A stretch of 53,472 nucleotides of DNA from a bacterium. GTDB lineage: Bacteria > Krumholzibacteriota > Krumholzibacteriia > LZORAL124-64-63. The translations under genes were made by a program, and so were the position numbers. A model generated the notes under the pieces. It had not been told where the DNA came from. It did not search any database and saw nothing but the letters and a program-made list of their open reading frames with translations. Positions 44,132 through 52,473 of this stretch are shown here, piece after piece. Where the stretch lies: positions 1 through 53,472 of the forward strand of contig PIVY01000009.1 in assembly GCA_003353795.1 (NCBI GenBank). Direction: 5' to 3'. Within the stretch, counting starts at the first letter, position 1; the number at the start of each line of letters is the position of its first letter.

Positions 44132-46357
44132 ATGGATCGCCATCTCGCATCCTGCTTCCTCCTGGTACTCGTCCTGATCGCAGCCGGCGGCAGCACCGCC
44201 GATGTCGCCGACGATCCGCTGTCGCACCTCGACTTCGAGGAGTGCGGAACGACGGAAGGCATCTCGCCCTGGCGCGGCAAACCGCCCGGCACGTTCGGCA
44301 TCGACGATCAGGTCGTGCATAGCGGCGAGTTCTCGGGCCACATCGTCCGCGACGCCAACAGCCCACGCCAGTTTTCCGTGTTCACCACGTCCCTGCCGAC
44401 GAACGCGGAAGGCAACGTGCTCGAACTCGTCGGCTGGCTTCGCACCGACAACGTGGACGGCTGGGCCGGTCTCTGGGTGCGTGAAGACGGCGACTCGGGT
44501 TCGGTCCAGTTCGACAACATGCAGCAGCGCGCCCTGTCCGGAACGAACGACTGGACCGAGTGCCGCATCGTTCTGCCCCTGGACGAGCAGGCGCGCTCGA
44601 TCTCATTCGGCGCCCTGATCGCGGGAACCGGAGAGGTCTGGGTGGACGATCTCCAGCTCCTCGTCGACGGCAAGCCCTTCGTCGAGGCGCCGCAAATCGC
44701 CCCTGTTCTGACGGTTCTCGATCACGACACCGAGTTCGACGACGGCTCCGGCGTGACCACGACCAGCGTCGAGCCATGGCGGGCGGAATCGCTGGCAACG
44801 CTGGGCATGGTCTGGGGTTTCCTCAAGTACCATCATCCGGCCGTCACCGGCGGCGAGCGTCACTGGGACTACGACCTGCTGCGCGGCCTGGCTCAGGTTC
44901 TCGAGTCGCCCGACGCAGCCGCGGCTCGCGCCGCCACTCGTGATTGGGCCCTGGCGCTGGGTGAACCTGTAGCGAGCGATCCCGCCGGCGGCCTGCCGGA
45001 ATCCGGCGTCCATCTCGCACCCGACCGCGCCTGGCTCTACGACTCCGAACGCCTCGGTGCGGATCTCGCCGCCTACCTGCGTCGGGTCCGTGAAGCACGC
45101 GCCGCCGGTCCGCAGTTCTACGTGGGGAGTCACCCCGGCGTCGGCAATCCCAAGTTCCTCCACGAGCCGGCCTACGATCAATTCGACGTGCCCGATCCCG
45201 GCTTCCGACTGCTGGCGCTGTTCCGCTTCTGGAACATCATCGACCTCTGGTTCCCGTACCGTGACCTCATCGGCGAGGACTGGGATGCGGTGCTGGTCGA
45301 GTTCGTGCCGCATCTGCTGGCCGCCGAGGACGCCGAGAGTTACGACCTCGCGCTGCTGGCCCTCATCGCCCGGGTCCACGACACCCACGCGAATCTCTGG
45401 AGCCACGTGCAGTCCCGGCCGCCTCGGGGCGATGCGAAGTTGCCGGTGGCCGTGCGATTCGTCGGTGACCAGGCGGTGGTGTGGCACTACATGGACGTGG
45501 TCGCCGGGCCGATGACGGGACTGGAGATCGGCGACGTGATCATCGCGGTCGATGGCGTCACGGTGGACGAGTTGCGTGCCCAATGGTCGCCCTACTACGC
45601 CGCATCCAACGAGCCCACGCGACTGCGCGACATCGGCCGGCACCTCACCAGCGGCGCGGTAGGACCGTGCACCATCACGGTCGAGCGCGGGGGCGAGACG
45701 CACGAGTTGTTAACCAGGCGGGATGGCGCCGCCACGCTCAAGCGCCGCCTCCACGACCGCCCCGGCGACACCTTTCAGATCCTCGACGGCGACGTCGCCT
45801 ACCTCAAGCTCTCCAGCGTCGTGGCCGCCGACTGCCGCAGTTACATCGAGAAAGCTGCTGCAACGCGCGGTCTCATCGTCGACATCCGGAACTATCCGTC
45901 GGAGTTCGTGCCGTTTGCACTCGGCGGCCACCTGGTACGGGAACGGACGCCCTTCGTGCGCTTCACCAGCGCCGATCTCGGCAACCCCGGCGCGTTCCTC
46001 TGGACCGATCCCCTGTCCATCGAGCCGCTGACGCCGTTCTTCGCCGGCCCCGTCGTGGTCCTCGTGGACGAGACCTCCCAGAGCCAGGCCGAGTACACCG
46101 CCATGGCCTTGCGAGCCGGGCACGACACGATCGTCATGGGCAGCATCACCGCCGGAGCCGACGGCAACGTCTCGAAGATTCCCCTGCCCGGCGGTCGCCG
46201 CTCCATGATCAGCGGGATCGGCGTCTTCTACCCCGACAAGTCGCCCACCCAGCGCGTTGGCATCGTGCCCGACGTGGTGGTCACGCCCACGGTGGCCGGG
46301 CTGGCTGCGGGGCGCGATGAGGTTCTCGAGGCGGCCGTGGCGAAGATCCTGGAGTGA
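44132..46357 (+). CDS. Secreted S41-family (tail-specific / C-terminal processing) peptidase
   Basis: About 741 residues from ATG 44132, with GGAG 8 bp upstream and a signal peptide right after (CFLLVLVLIAAGGSTA); an earlier in-frame ATG at 44015 does not give one. Residues about 30-195 look like a beta-sandwich, carbohydrate-binding-like module (GRLxxD pattern GWLRTDNVDGWAGLWV). A helical middle (GMVWGFLKYHHPAV) is typical of S41-related proteins from this kind of genome. A PDZ-like part follows (GLEIGDVIIAVDGVTVDEL). The S41 core is VAYLKLSS...GLIVDIRNYP then VVVLVDETSQSQAEYTAMAL, with the nucleophile Ser in the ETSQSQAE stretch. The C-terminus IVPDVVVTPTVAGLAAGRD fits. It probably cleaves C-terminal tails of exported or peptide substrates. 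Confidence 0.85.
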   Translation: MDRHLASCFLLVLVLIAAGGSTADVADDPLSHLDFEECGTTEGISPWRGKPPGTFGIDDQVVHSGEFSGHIVRDANSPRQFSVFTTSLPTNAEGNVLELVGWLRTDNVDGWAGLWVREDGDSGSVQFDNMQQRALSGTNDWTECRIVLPLDEQARSISFGALIAGTGEVWVDDLQLLVDGKPFVEAPQIAPVLTVLDHDTEFDDGSGVTTTSVEPWRAESLATLGMVWGFLKYHHPAVTGGERHWDYDLLRGLAQVLESPDAAAARAATRDWALALGEPVASDPAGGLPESGVHLAPDRAWLYDSERLGADLAAYLRRVREARAAGPQFYVGSHPGVGNPKFLHEPAYDQFDVPDPGFRLLALFRFWNIIDLWFPYRDLIGEDWDAVLVEFVPHLLAAEDAESYDLALLALIARVHDTHANLWSHVQSRPPRGDAKLPVAVRFVGDQAVVWHYMDVVAGPMTGLEIGDVIIAVDGVTVDELRAQWSPYYAASNEPTRLRDIGRHLTSGAVGPCTITVERGGETHELLTRRDGAATLKRRLHDRPGDTFQILDGDVAYLKLSSVVAADCRSYIEKAAATRGLIVDIRNYPSEFVPFALGGHLVRERTPFVRFTSADLGNPGAFLWTDPLSIEPLTPFFAGPVVVLVDETSQSQAEYTAMALRAGHDTIVMGSITAGADGNVSKIPLPGGRRSMISGIGVFYPDKSPTQRVGIVPDVVVTPTVAGLAAGRDEVLEAAVAKILE

Positions 46358-46377
46358 TGAACCCGCCGATACGCACA

Positions 46378-46404
46378 GGGCCGGACCATCTGAGCCGTCC
46401 CTTT
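46378..46404 (+). terminator. Weak hairpin terminator after the S41 peptidase gene
   Basis: GGG-C-CGG (46378-46384) pairs with CCG-T-CCC (46395-46401) around one C-T mismatch, then CTTTAAT; an eight-T run follows at 46424-46431. It looks like a degraded version of the stronger hairpins elsewhere in the window. Confidence 0.4.
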
Positions 46405-46429
46405 AATGAAGATACGTGAGATCTTTTTT

Positions 46430-46457
46430 TTGAATCGTCCTGCTCTTGTGATATCAT
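46430..46457 (+). promoter_or_regulatory. Predicted promoter for the FlgD-tailed secreted protein gene
   Basis: -35 TTGAAT (46430-46435), 16-bp spacer, -10 TATCAT (46452-46457), leaving a ~110-nt leader before ATG 46575. Confidence 0.5.
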
Positions 46458-46574
46458 CGCCGCGCGTCGTAGATCGTCCATCTCGCTGGTTCGTAGCGCC
46501 TGACGCCGTCTACTCGCCCAACCGAATCGTCCACCTCCATCCACTTAGACTGTCCGGTCTAGAAGGGGGAATCC

Positions 46575-48281
46575 ATGAAATCCTTGAGACTGATTCTCGT
46601 ACTCGCCTGCGCCGCCCTCTCATTCGGCGTCGCCCAGGGCCAGATCGCATCGGCGCTCGTCGCCGAGGGCGAAACTTTTGCCAATGCGCCCGACTTCGTC
46701 GTCAGCACCATCTCGGGGCCCGCCTCCTCCGGCCCCGACGGCTGGGCCTTCAACTGCAACACCATGTACATGGGTGACACCGTGGCGGCGGCCTACGGCA
46801 CCTACGGCGTCGCATTGCCCGACGTGCTGGCCCAGGAGATCGCCACCGACGTCTACACCCAGAACAGCTGGGAAGGCTTCTTCGGCATGTCGGACAGCGG
46901 CATCTGCAACAGCGCGTCCTGTACCCGCAATGCTGACCAGGTCACCGGCCTGGACAGCGTCTGGTACTTGGACACCGTGGTCGCCATCGAGGAAGAGCCC
47001 TTCCCCCACGACGCCGCGTTCTGGTGGAGCTTCGGTAGCCGCCCCAACTGCACCCGTGACGGCGTTCCGTACTTCGTGGGCGGCATCACCGACACCCAGG
47101 GCGGGTCCACGGACAACCGCGGCCTCTTCTACGGCTTCGACAACACCGTCGTGATCCTCGGCGGCATGATCATTCCCGGCCTGCCCGACCCCGTGGTTCC
47201 GGGTAGCGCCGCGGTGAGCTTCGACTACCGCTACTCCGCCTACGGCACCCACTTCCTCGCCGAGACTGCCACCGAGACCGGCTCGAGCACCAATGACAAC
47301 AGCATGGTCTACGACGGCGCCCTGCTCATGGTCGACGGCATGGCCGTCACCGAGGGCAGCCCGCTGCCCGAATCGGCCGGCGGTCTGCCGGGCGAGAACT
47401 GGGACAACTTCGACTTCTGCGGCGTCACCGAGGACGGCCAGTGGCTGCTCACCGGCGACACCGACGGCGACTCCGCCATGGACGAGTTCGTCATGGTCAA
47501 CGGCACGATCGTGCTTCGCGAGGGCGACATGATCGACGGCATGATGCTCGCCGGCTCCATCGAGGGCGGCTACATGAACGAACAGGGTGACTGGGCCGTG
47601 ACCTGGGACGTGGATCTCGATGACGTCACCAACGTCGAGTGCCTGATCCTCAATGGCGAGATCGTGCTCATGGAAGGCATGCCCGTGGATGCCGATGGTG
47701 ACGGCGAGATCGACGAGGGCACCATGGTGACCAACTTCACCGGCATCTCCGCGCTGGTCCTGGCCGATCGCGACGACCAGGGTCGGGCCAAGGCCTACTT
47801 CACCGCCGACGTCGAGGTGCCCGATCCGGCGCCGGCGGCCGGTTCCGACCAGTCGCTGCCTCGCGACGAGGAGTTGGGTACCGACGAAGCCTACGTCGAG
47901 ACGCCCGGCACCCGCGCCGAGATCGAACTCGGTCTCGTACTCGTACCCGAGGGCGTGGTCGCCATCGACGAGGACAACCTGCCCGGCGACGAGGCGCCCG
48001 ATCTGCGCCTGGCGCTGGATCAGAACTTCCCCAACCCGTTCAACCCGGCGACCACCATCCAGTACAACCTCCAGCGTCCGGGCGACGTGCGGATCTCCAT
48101 CTTCGACGTTCAGGGCCGCCTGGTGCGGACCCTGGTCGAGGGATCCCGCGCTGCCGGGCCGAACTCGGTGATCTGGAACGGCATGGACGATCAGGGGCAG
48201 GCCGCGCCGGCCGGCACCTACGTCTACCGACTGGAGACCAACGAGCGCATCCTTTCCCGCACAATGGTTCTCTTGAAATAG
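46575..48281 (+). CDS. Secreted protein of unknown function with FlgD-like C-terminal domain
   Basis: The 568-residue protein has a clear signal peptide (LRLILVLACAALSFGVAQG). Residues about 25-430 contain repeated aspartate- and glycine-rich strands (VMVNGTIVLREGDMIDG, LILNGEIVLMEGMPVDADG). This pattern is like 'choice-of-anchor' or DUF7453-type propeller repeats; four to five cysteines lie in the first third. The last ~85 residues are a FlgD-Ig-like domain (NFPNPFNPATTIQYNLQRPG, VIWNGMDDQGQ, GTYVYRLETNERILSRTMVLLK), close in sequence to the tail of the giant protein. No catalytic motif is seen. The upstream GAAGGGGG is a fitting RBS. Two successive hairpins close the gene. Confidence 0.8.
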   Translation: MKSLRLILVLACAALSFGVAQGQIASALVAEGETFANAPDFVVSTISGPASSGPDGWAFNCNTMYMGDTVAAAYGTYGVALPDVLAQEIATDVYTQNSWEGFFGMSDSGICNSASCTRNADQVTGLDSVWYLDTVVAIEEEPFPHDAAFWWSFGSRPNCTRDGVPYFVGGITDTQGGSTDNRGLFYGFDNTVVILGGMIIPGLPDPVVPGSAAVSFDYRYSAYGTHFLAETATETGSSTNDNSMVYDGALLMVDGMAVTEGSPLPESAGGLPGENWDNFDFCGVTEDGQWLLTGDTDGDSAMDEFVMVNGTIVLREGDMIDGMMLAGSIEGGYMNEQGDWAVTWDVDLDDVTNVECLILNGEIVLMEGMPVDADGDGEIDEGTMVTNFTGISALVLADRDDQGRAKAYFTADVEVPDPAPAAGSDQSLPRDEELGTDEAYVETPGTRAEIELGLVLVPEGVVAIDEDNLPGDEAPDLRLALDQNFPNPFNPATTIQYNLQRPGDVRISIFDVQGRLVRTLVEGSRAAGPNSVIWNGMDDQGQAAPAGTYVYRLETNERILSRTMVLLK

Positions 48282-48333
48282 CGTCCGTTCGAGCTGACGG
48301 GCGGCCCTTCGGGCGCCCGCAGCTCAACGGACG
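48282..48333 (+). terminator. Long hairpin with TTCG loop directly after the stop
   Basis: An outer arm CGTCCGTT/AACGGACG continues with GAGCTG/CAGCTC and CGGGCG/CGCCCG, interrupted by single-base bulges, around a TTCG tetraloop. It begins at the stop codon and has no T-tract, so it may protect the mRNA end. Confidence 0.7.
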
Positions 48334-48346
48334 ATTCAGGGGGTAG

Positions 48347-48379
48347 AGCGCGGCTATCTGGTGATAGCCGCGCTTTCTT
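48347..48379 (+). terminator. Intrinsic terminator
   Basis: A perfect 11-bp stem (48347-48357 with 48364-48374), 6-nt loop, followed by TTCTT. Second of two tandem hairpins after the FlgD-tailed protein gene. Confidence 0.75.
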
Positions 48380-48792
48380 GCGTTGGATCGAATGGGGTGG
48401 GAAATCGTCGAAATATGATAATACTTTAACGACAAATTGGATATGTTCGATCATGGTCGGAAAAGTCAGAATCTTACCGAGTAGCATGATCAACAAGTGA
48501 TCGACGGTGGCTGAAAATCCACTACCTCGTTCCTGGTGCGACTTATTCCTGAATACACTATCGATTGAATTCGGAGCAGGATCCCGGCTGAATTTGATCA
48601 TATATCAAATAATTTTGTGCAAATCGTTCATGTTGGGCCGATTTTCCTTGCCGCCCACCAAGGAGGCTGTTTATTTGCGAACATCTGGTGTGCAGATACG
48701 CGAATCTCCAGCTGGTGGGCCCGTCTGGGTACGGCAAGTGCATGCTGCAGCTGGAGCTTCCCTGTTTCTCCCTCGCCTAAGGAGAGGACCCC
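48380..48792 (+). promoter_or_regulatory. AT-rich regulatory leader of the hydrogenase operon
   Basis: No gene is supported here, and the stretch 48400-48660 is the most AT-rich part of the window. It holds a perfect 7-bp inverted repeat ATTTGAT-N5-ATCAAAT (48592-48610). That resembles an FNR-like half-site pair (TTGAT...ATCAA), but with 5 bp between the halves where FNR has 4. The 3' part forms stems: ATCTG/CAGAT (48684-48697), CTCCAGCTG/CAGCTGGAG (48706-48756) enclosing CCGT/ACGG, and TCTCC/GGAGA (48767-48785). The last overlaps the Shine-Dalgarno AAGGAGAGG just before ATG 48793. A redox-responsive operator and translational control by the leader are plausible; no known riboswitch class was recognised. 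Confidence 0.45.
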
Positions 48793-49314
48793 ATGGTTCT
48801 ACTGACCGAACGGGATCGAATCCGGCAATCCCTGTCGGAGCTCGTCGAGCGGTACGGCAACACCCGCAGTTCGCTGCTGCCCATCCTCCAGGACATCCAG
48901 CGGCAGCACTATCACATCTCCGAGTACGCCATGCAGGTGGTGGCTGATCTGCTCGGCATCCACCCCGTCGAGGTCTTCGCGGTGGTGTCGTTCTACAGCT
49001 TCCTCGACTTCAAGCCCCGGGGACGCTTCGTGATCCGGGTCTGCCGGACCATGTGCTGCCACATGCAGGGCAAGGACCGCGTCGCCCGTCAGCTCGAGAC
49101 CGATCTCGGCATCAAGTTCGGCGAGACCACGCCGGATGGTCGCTTCACCCTCGAGTACGCCAACTGCATCGGCATGTGCGACCTCGGACCGGCGCTCCTG
49201 GTGAACGACCGGGTCTACACCGAGGTCACGCCCAACGAGGTGCACCACATCATCGAGGAATGCCGCAAGGTGTTCGGTGCGCACGCCGTCCAGTCGCAGG
49301 AGGTCGGGCTATGA
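48793..49314 (+). CDS. hydC: NuoE/HydC-like [2Fe-2S] thioredoxin-fold subunit of NAD-linked hydrogenase
   Basis: The 173-residue protein has the NuoE/HoxE architecture: an N-terminal helical part (RDRIRQSLSELVERY, LLPILQDIQRQHYHISEYAMQ) then a thioredoxin-like domain. The domain has VVSFYSFLDFKPRG, the cluster ligands C84 and C89 (CRTMCC), and C125 and C129 (NCIGMCDLGP). The cluster takes part in NADH oxidation/ferredoxin-linked electron transfer in the trimeric enzyme. It is slightly longer than minimal family members. The stop overlaps the next start (ATGA), so all three subunits are made from one coupled transcript. Expression is probably governed by the leader described above. Confidence 0.9.
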   Translation: MVLLTERDRIRQSLSELVERYGNTRSSLLPILQDIQRQHYHISEYAMQVVADLLGIHPVEVFAVVSFYSFLDFKPRGRFVIRVCRTMCCHMQGKDRVARQLETDLGIKFGETTPDGRFTLEYANCIGMCDLGPALLVNDRVYTEVTPNEVHHIIEECRKVFGAHAVQSQEVGL

Positions 49315-50525
49315 TCAAGAGCTTCGTGGACAAGAAGCTGACGTTCCGGGACATGGATCCCGACGTCAGTCTGAAGGCCGCCGCGGACATGTCGTCCGCC
49401 GAGATCATCGAGACCGTCTCCGCCTCGAGCCTGCGCGGCCGCGGCGGTGCCGGCTTCCCCACCGGCGCCAAGTGGAAGTTCTGCTCCAGGGCCGAGGGCG
49501 ATCAGAAGTACGTGGTCTGCAACGCCGACGAGGGCGAGCCCGGGACCTTCAAGGACCGCGTCATCCTCACGCGTTTCCCGCACCTGGTCTTCGCCGGCAT
49601 GAGCATCGCCGCGCGCGCCGTGGGCGCCACCCGCGGCCTGCTCTATCTGCGTGGCGAGTACACCTACCTGCGGGAGGGTCTCATGGCCGCGCTGCAGAAG
49701 CGGCGCGACGATGGTCTGCTCGGCGACGAGATCATGGGCGTCGACGGTTTCGAGTTCGACATCGAGATCCGCATGGGTAGCGGCGCCTACGTCTGCGGCG
49801 AGGAGACCGCGCTCATCGAATCGCTGGAGGGGCATCGCGGTGAGCCGCGCAACCGGCCGCCGTTCACCGCCGACACCGGCATGAACGCCATGCCGTCGGT
49901 GGTCAACAACGTCGAGACCTTCGCCTGGGCCGCGGCCATCATGGAGAAGGGTCCCGAATGGTTCCGCGTGGTGGGCACCGATCAGTCCACCGGCTTCAAG
50001 CTCTTCTCGGTGTCGGGCGACATCGATCGACCGGGCGTCTACGAGCTGCCCCTGGGTATCACCGTGCAGGAACTGCTCGCAGCCGTGGGCGGCGAGAACG
50101 CCAAGGCCGCGGTCATCGGCGGCGCGTCCGGTCGCGTGGTGAGCCAGGCCGAGTTCAACCGCAAGGTCTGCTACGAGGACGTGCCCACCGGCGGTGCGGT
50201 CATCGTGTTCGGTCCCGGGCGCGACATGCTCGACGTGGCCGAGAACTTCCTCGAGTTCATGTGTGAAGAGAGTTGCGGGCAGTGTACGCCCTGTCGGTTG
50301 GGCAATACCAAGCTGCTCGAGTGCGTTCGCATGCTGCAGGAGGGCACCTGCTCGGCCGCCTATCTCCGCGAGATCGTGGAACTGGGCGAGTCGATCCACC
50401 TGGCCAGCAAGTGCGGCCTGGGCCAGTCCAGCGGCAACATCTTCCTCTCGATCGTGGAGAACTTCCGCGAGGAGATCATGGGCCGGGCGCTCGGCGCCGT
50501 CGAACCCGCAACGCTGAGGAGCTAA
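49311..50525 (+). CDS. hydB: NuoF/HydB-like flavoprotein subunit (NADH and FMN binding), compact form
   Basis: A 404-residue protein starting at ATG 49311 (ATGA overlap with hydC stop, AGGAGG upstream). SSLRGRGGAGFPTGAKW (39-55) is the NADH/FMN site, NADEGEPGTFKDR (71-83) the flavin site, and AYVCGEETALIESLEG and RNRPPF the further conserved segments. An SLBB region follows, and the [4Fe-4S] ligands lie in ESCGQCTPCRLGN (C322, C325, C328 and a later cysteine in ASKCGLGQ). Compared with HydB of Thermotoga-type bifurcating hydrogenases it lacks both the N-terminal thioredoxin-like domain and the C-terminal 2x[4Fe-4S] domain. This leaves a NuoF/HoxF-like core. It oxidises or reduces NAD(H) in the cytosol. 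Confidence 0.9.
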   Translation: MIKSFVDKKLTFRDMDPDVSLKAAADMSSAEIIETVSASSLRGRGGAGFPTGAKWKFCSRAEGDQKYVVCNADEGEPGTFKDRVILTRFPHLVFAGMSIAARAVGATRGLLYLRGEYTYLREGLMAALQKRRDDGLLGDEIMGVDGFEFDIEIRMGSGAYVCGEETALIESLEGHRGEPRNRPPFTADTGMNAMPSVVNNVETFAWAAAIMEKGPEWFRVVGTDQSTGFKLFSVSGDIDRPGVYELPLGITVQELLAAVGGENAKAAVIGGASGRVVSQAEFNRKVCYEDVPTGGAVIVFGPGRDMLDVAENFLEFMCEESCGQCTPCRLGNTKLLECVRMLQEGTCSAAYLREIVELGESIHLASKCGLGQSSGNIFLSIVENFREEIMGRALGAVEPATLRS

Positions 50526-50529
50526 GGTC

Positions 50530-52452
50530 ATGGCCGAGAAGATTACCATCGATCACGGCGTCGTTCGCGCGCCGACCTCCATGCGCCGGAGCCGGCCCGA
50601 AATCGAGAAGGACGCCGCGCATCCGGTGACCGTCACCATCGACGGTCTGGAGACGGAGGTGCCCTACGGCACGCCCATTCTCGACGCCGCCCGCATGCAG
50701 GGCATCAAGATCCCGACCCTGTGCTTCCACGAGGATCTCTGCATCGCCGGCGTCTGCCGCATCTGTCTGGTGGAGGTCACCGGCCACAGCATCCTGCACG
50801 CGGCCTGCGCCTACCCCATCACCGAGCCCATCGAGATCCTCACCAACACGCCGCGCGTGCGCCGCGCTCGGCGGCACATGGTGGACCTGATCCTCAGCGA
50901 GCACGTGGGCGAATGCTACTCGTGCTGGCGCAACAGCAACTGCGAACTGCAGAACCTGGCCTGGGAGTACGGGGTCCGCAGCTACAAATTCGGGCACTCC
51001 AGCGAGCCGCGCACCGAGGTCGACCGTTCGGCCTTCTCGGTGAGCCGCGAGATGGACAAGTGCGTGCTCTGCCGCCGCTGCATCCGCACCTGCATCGACC
51101 TGCAGGAGGTGGGTGTGCTCGAGGCCGTGGGCCGCGGCCACGAGACCAAGATCGGCACCTTCATGGACAAGCCGCTGGGCAACGTGGTGTGCATCAACTG
51201 CGGCCAGTGCATCAACCGCTGTCCGACGGGCGCGCTGCGGGCGCGGGATCCGGGCGACGACATCTGGGACGCCATCGACGATCCCAAGAAGCACGTGGTC
51301 ATCCAGACCGCGCCGAGCCCGCGTGCGGGCATGGGCGAGTGCTTCGGCCTCGAGCCGGGAACGCCGGTGACCGACAAGCTGAACACCGCGCTCAAGCGCT
51401 GCGGATTCGACAAAGTCTTCGACACCAACTTCACCGCCGACCTCACCATCATCGAGGAAGGTACCGAGCTGATCCTCCGGCTCTACAAGGCGTTGGTCGA
51501 AGGTGACGAGGCCGTGGCGCTGCCGCAGTTCACGAGCTGCTCGCCGGGCTGGGTGAAGTACCTCGAGCACTTCTATCCGGGCATGATCCCCAACCTGTCG
51601 TCGGCCAAGAGCCCGCAGCAGATGTTCGGCACGCTCATCAAGACCTTCTACGCCGAACGCGAGGGCATCGACCCCGAGAACATCGTCTCGGTGGCGCTCA
51701 TGCCATGCACGGCCAAGAAGTACGAGTGCAACCGGCCGGAGATGTGCGACAGCGGGTACAAGGATGTCGACTACGGCATGACCACCCGCGAGCTGGCGCG
51801 CATGATCCACCAGGCGGGCATCGATCTGCCGGCAATGCCGGATACCGAGTTCGACGACCCGTTCGGCGGCGCCACCGGCTCCGGCGTCATCTTCGGCGCC
51901 ACCGGCGGCGTGATGGAGTCGGCCCTGCGCTGCGTCATCGAGCTGGTGACCGGCAAGACCGTGGAGAACTTCTACGATCACGCCGACATCATTCCGGTGC
52001 GCGGCATGGAGGGGCTGCGTCTGGTGGAGATCCCCATCACCGAGGTCGGCCCCGTGCCCGACATCATCAAGCATCTGGTCCCCAACTGGGACTGGCTGCT
52101 GGGCGCCAAGCTGCGCGTGGGCGTGGCTCACGGCACGGCCAACGCCCACAAGGTGATGGAGGACATCAAGGCCGGCGGTCCGTTCTCGGAGTGTCATTTC
52201 ATCGAGTTCATGGCCTGCCCGGGCGGCTGCCTGGGTGGTGGAGGTCAGCCCATTCCGACCTCTCCCGAGATCCGGAAGAAGCGCGCCGAGGCCATCTACG
52301 CCGAGGATCGGGGCTGCGAGGTTCGCAAGAGCCACGAGAATCCGGCGGTGACCAAGATCTACGGCGAGTTCCTCACCGATGGGCCGTGCGGGGAGAAGAG
52401 TCACCACCTCCTGCACACCCATTACGTGGCGCGCGGGAAGTACATCGACTGA
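50530..52452 (+). CDS. hydA: [FeFe] hydrogenase large subunit with complete F-clusters
   Basis: This is a 640-residue enzyme that interconverts protons and H2. The N-terminal plant-type [2Fe-2S] ligands are C65, C76, C79 and C93. A His-ligated [4Fe-4S] has H125, C129, C132 and C138 (EHVGECYSCWRNSNC). Two [4Fe-4S] clusters use C178-181-184-188 and C221-224-227-231. The H-cluster motifs are TSCSPGW (335-341), MPCTAKKYE (391-399) and FMACPGGCLGGGGQP, with C563 and C567. In the first motif the second cysteine of the common TSCCPxW is serine 338, the usual proton-relay position. The C-terminal SSU-like part is intact. The gene follows hydB by 4 bp and is preceded by GAGGAG. No maturase gene (hydE/F/G) is in the window. 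A trimeric, possibly electron-bifurcating complex is inferred. Confidence 0.95.
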   Translation: MAEKITIDHGVVRAPTSMRRSRPEIEKDAAHPVTVTIDGLETEVPYGTPILDAARMQGIKIPTLCFHEDLCIAGVCRICLVEVTGHSILHAACAYPITEPIEILTNTPRVRRARRHMVDLILSEHVGECYSCWRNSNCELQNLAWEYGVRSYKFGHSSEPRTEVDRSAFSVSREMDKCVLCRRCIRTCIDLQEVGVLEAVGRGHETKIGTFMDKPLGNVVCINCGQCINRCPTGALRARDPGDDIWDAIDDPKKHVVIQTAPSPRAGMGECFGLEPGTPVTDKLNTALKRCGFDKVFDTNFTADLTIIEEGTELILRLYKALVEGDEAVALPQFTSCSPGWVKYLEHFYPGMIPNLSSAKSPQQMFGTLIKTFYAEREGIDPENIVSVALMPCTAKKYECNRPEMCDSGYKDVDYGMTTRELARMIHQAGIDLPAMPDTEFDDPFGGATGSGVIFGATGGVMESALRCVIELVTGKTVENFYDHADIIPVRGMEGLRLVEIPITEVGPVPDIIKHLVPNWDWLLGAKLRVGVAHGTANAHKVMEDIKAGGPFSECHFIEFMACPGGCLGGGGQPIPTSPEIRKKRAEAIYAEDRGCEVRKSHENPAVTKIYGEFLTDGPCGEKSHHLLHTHYVARGKYID

Positions 52453-52473
52453 GGTACAGCGAGCGTCTGAGCG

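Noticed and set aside
48507-48947. Small plus-strand open frames (also 48617-48805) in the hydrogenase leader
   Set aside because: They lack a credible RBS and one runs into hydC in another frame; the region looks regulatory.
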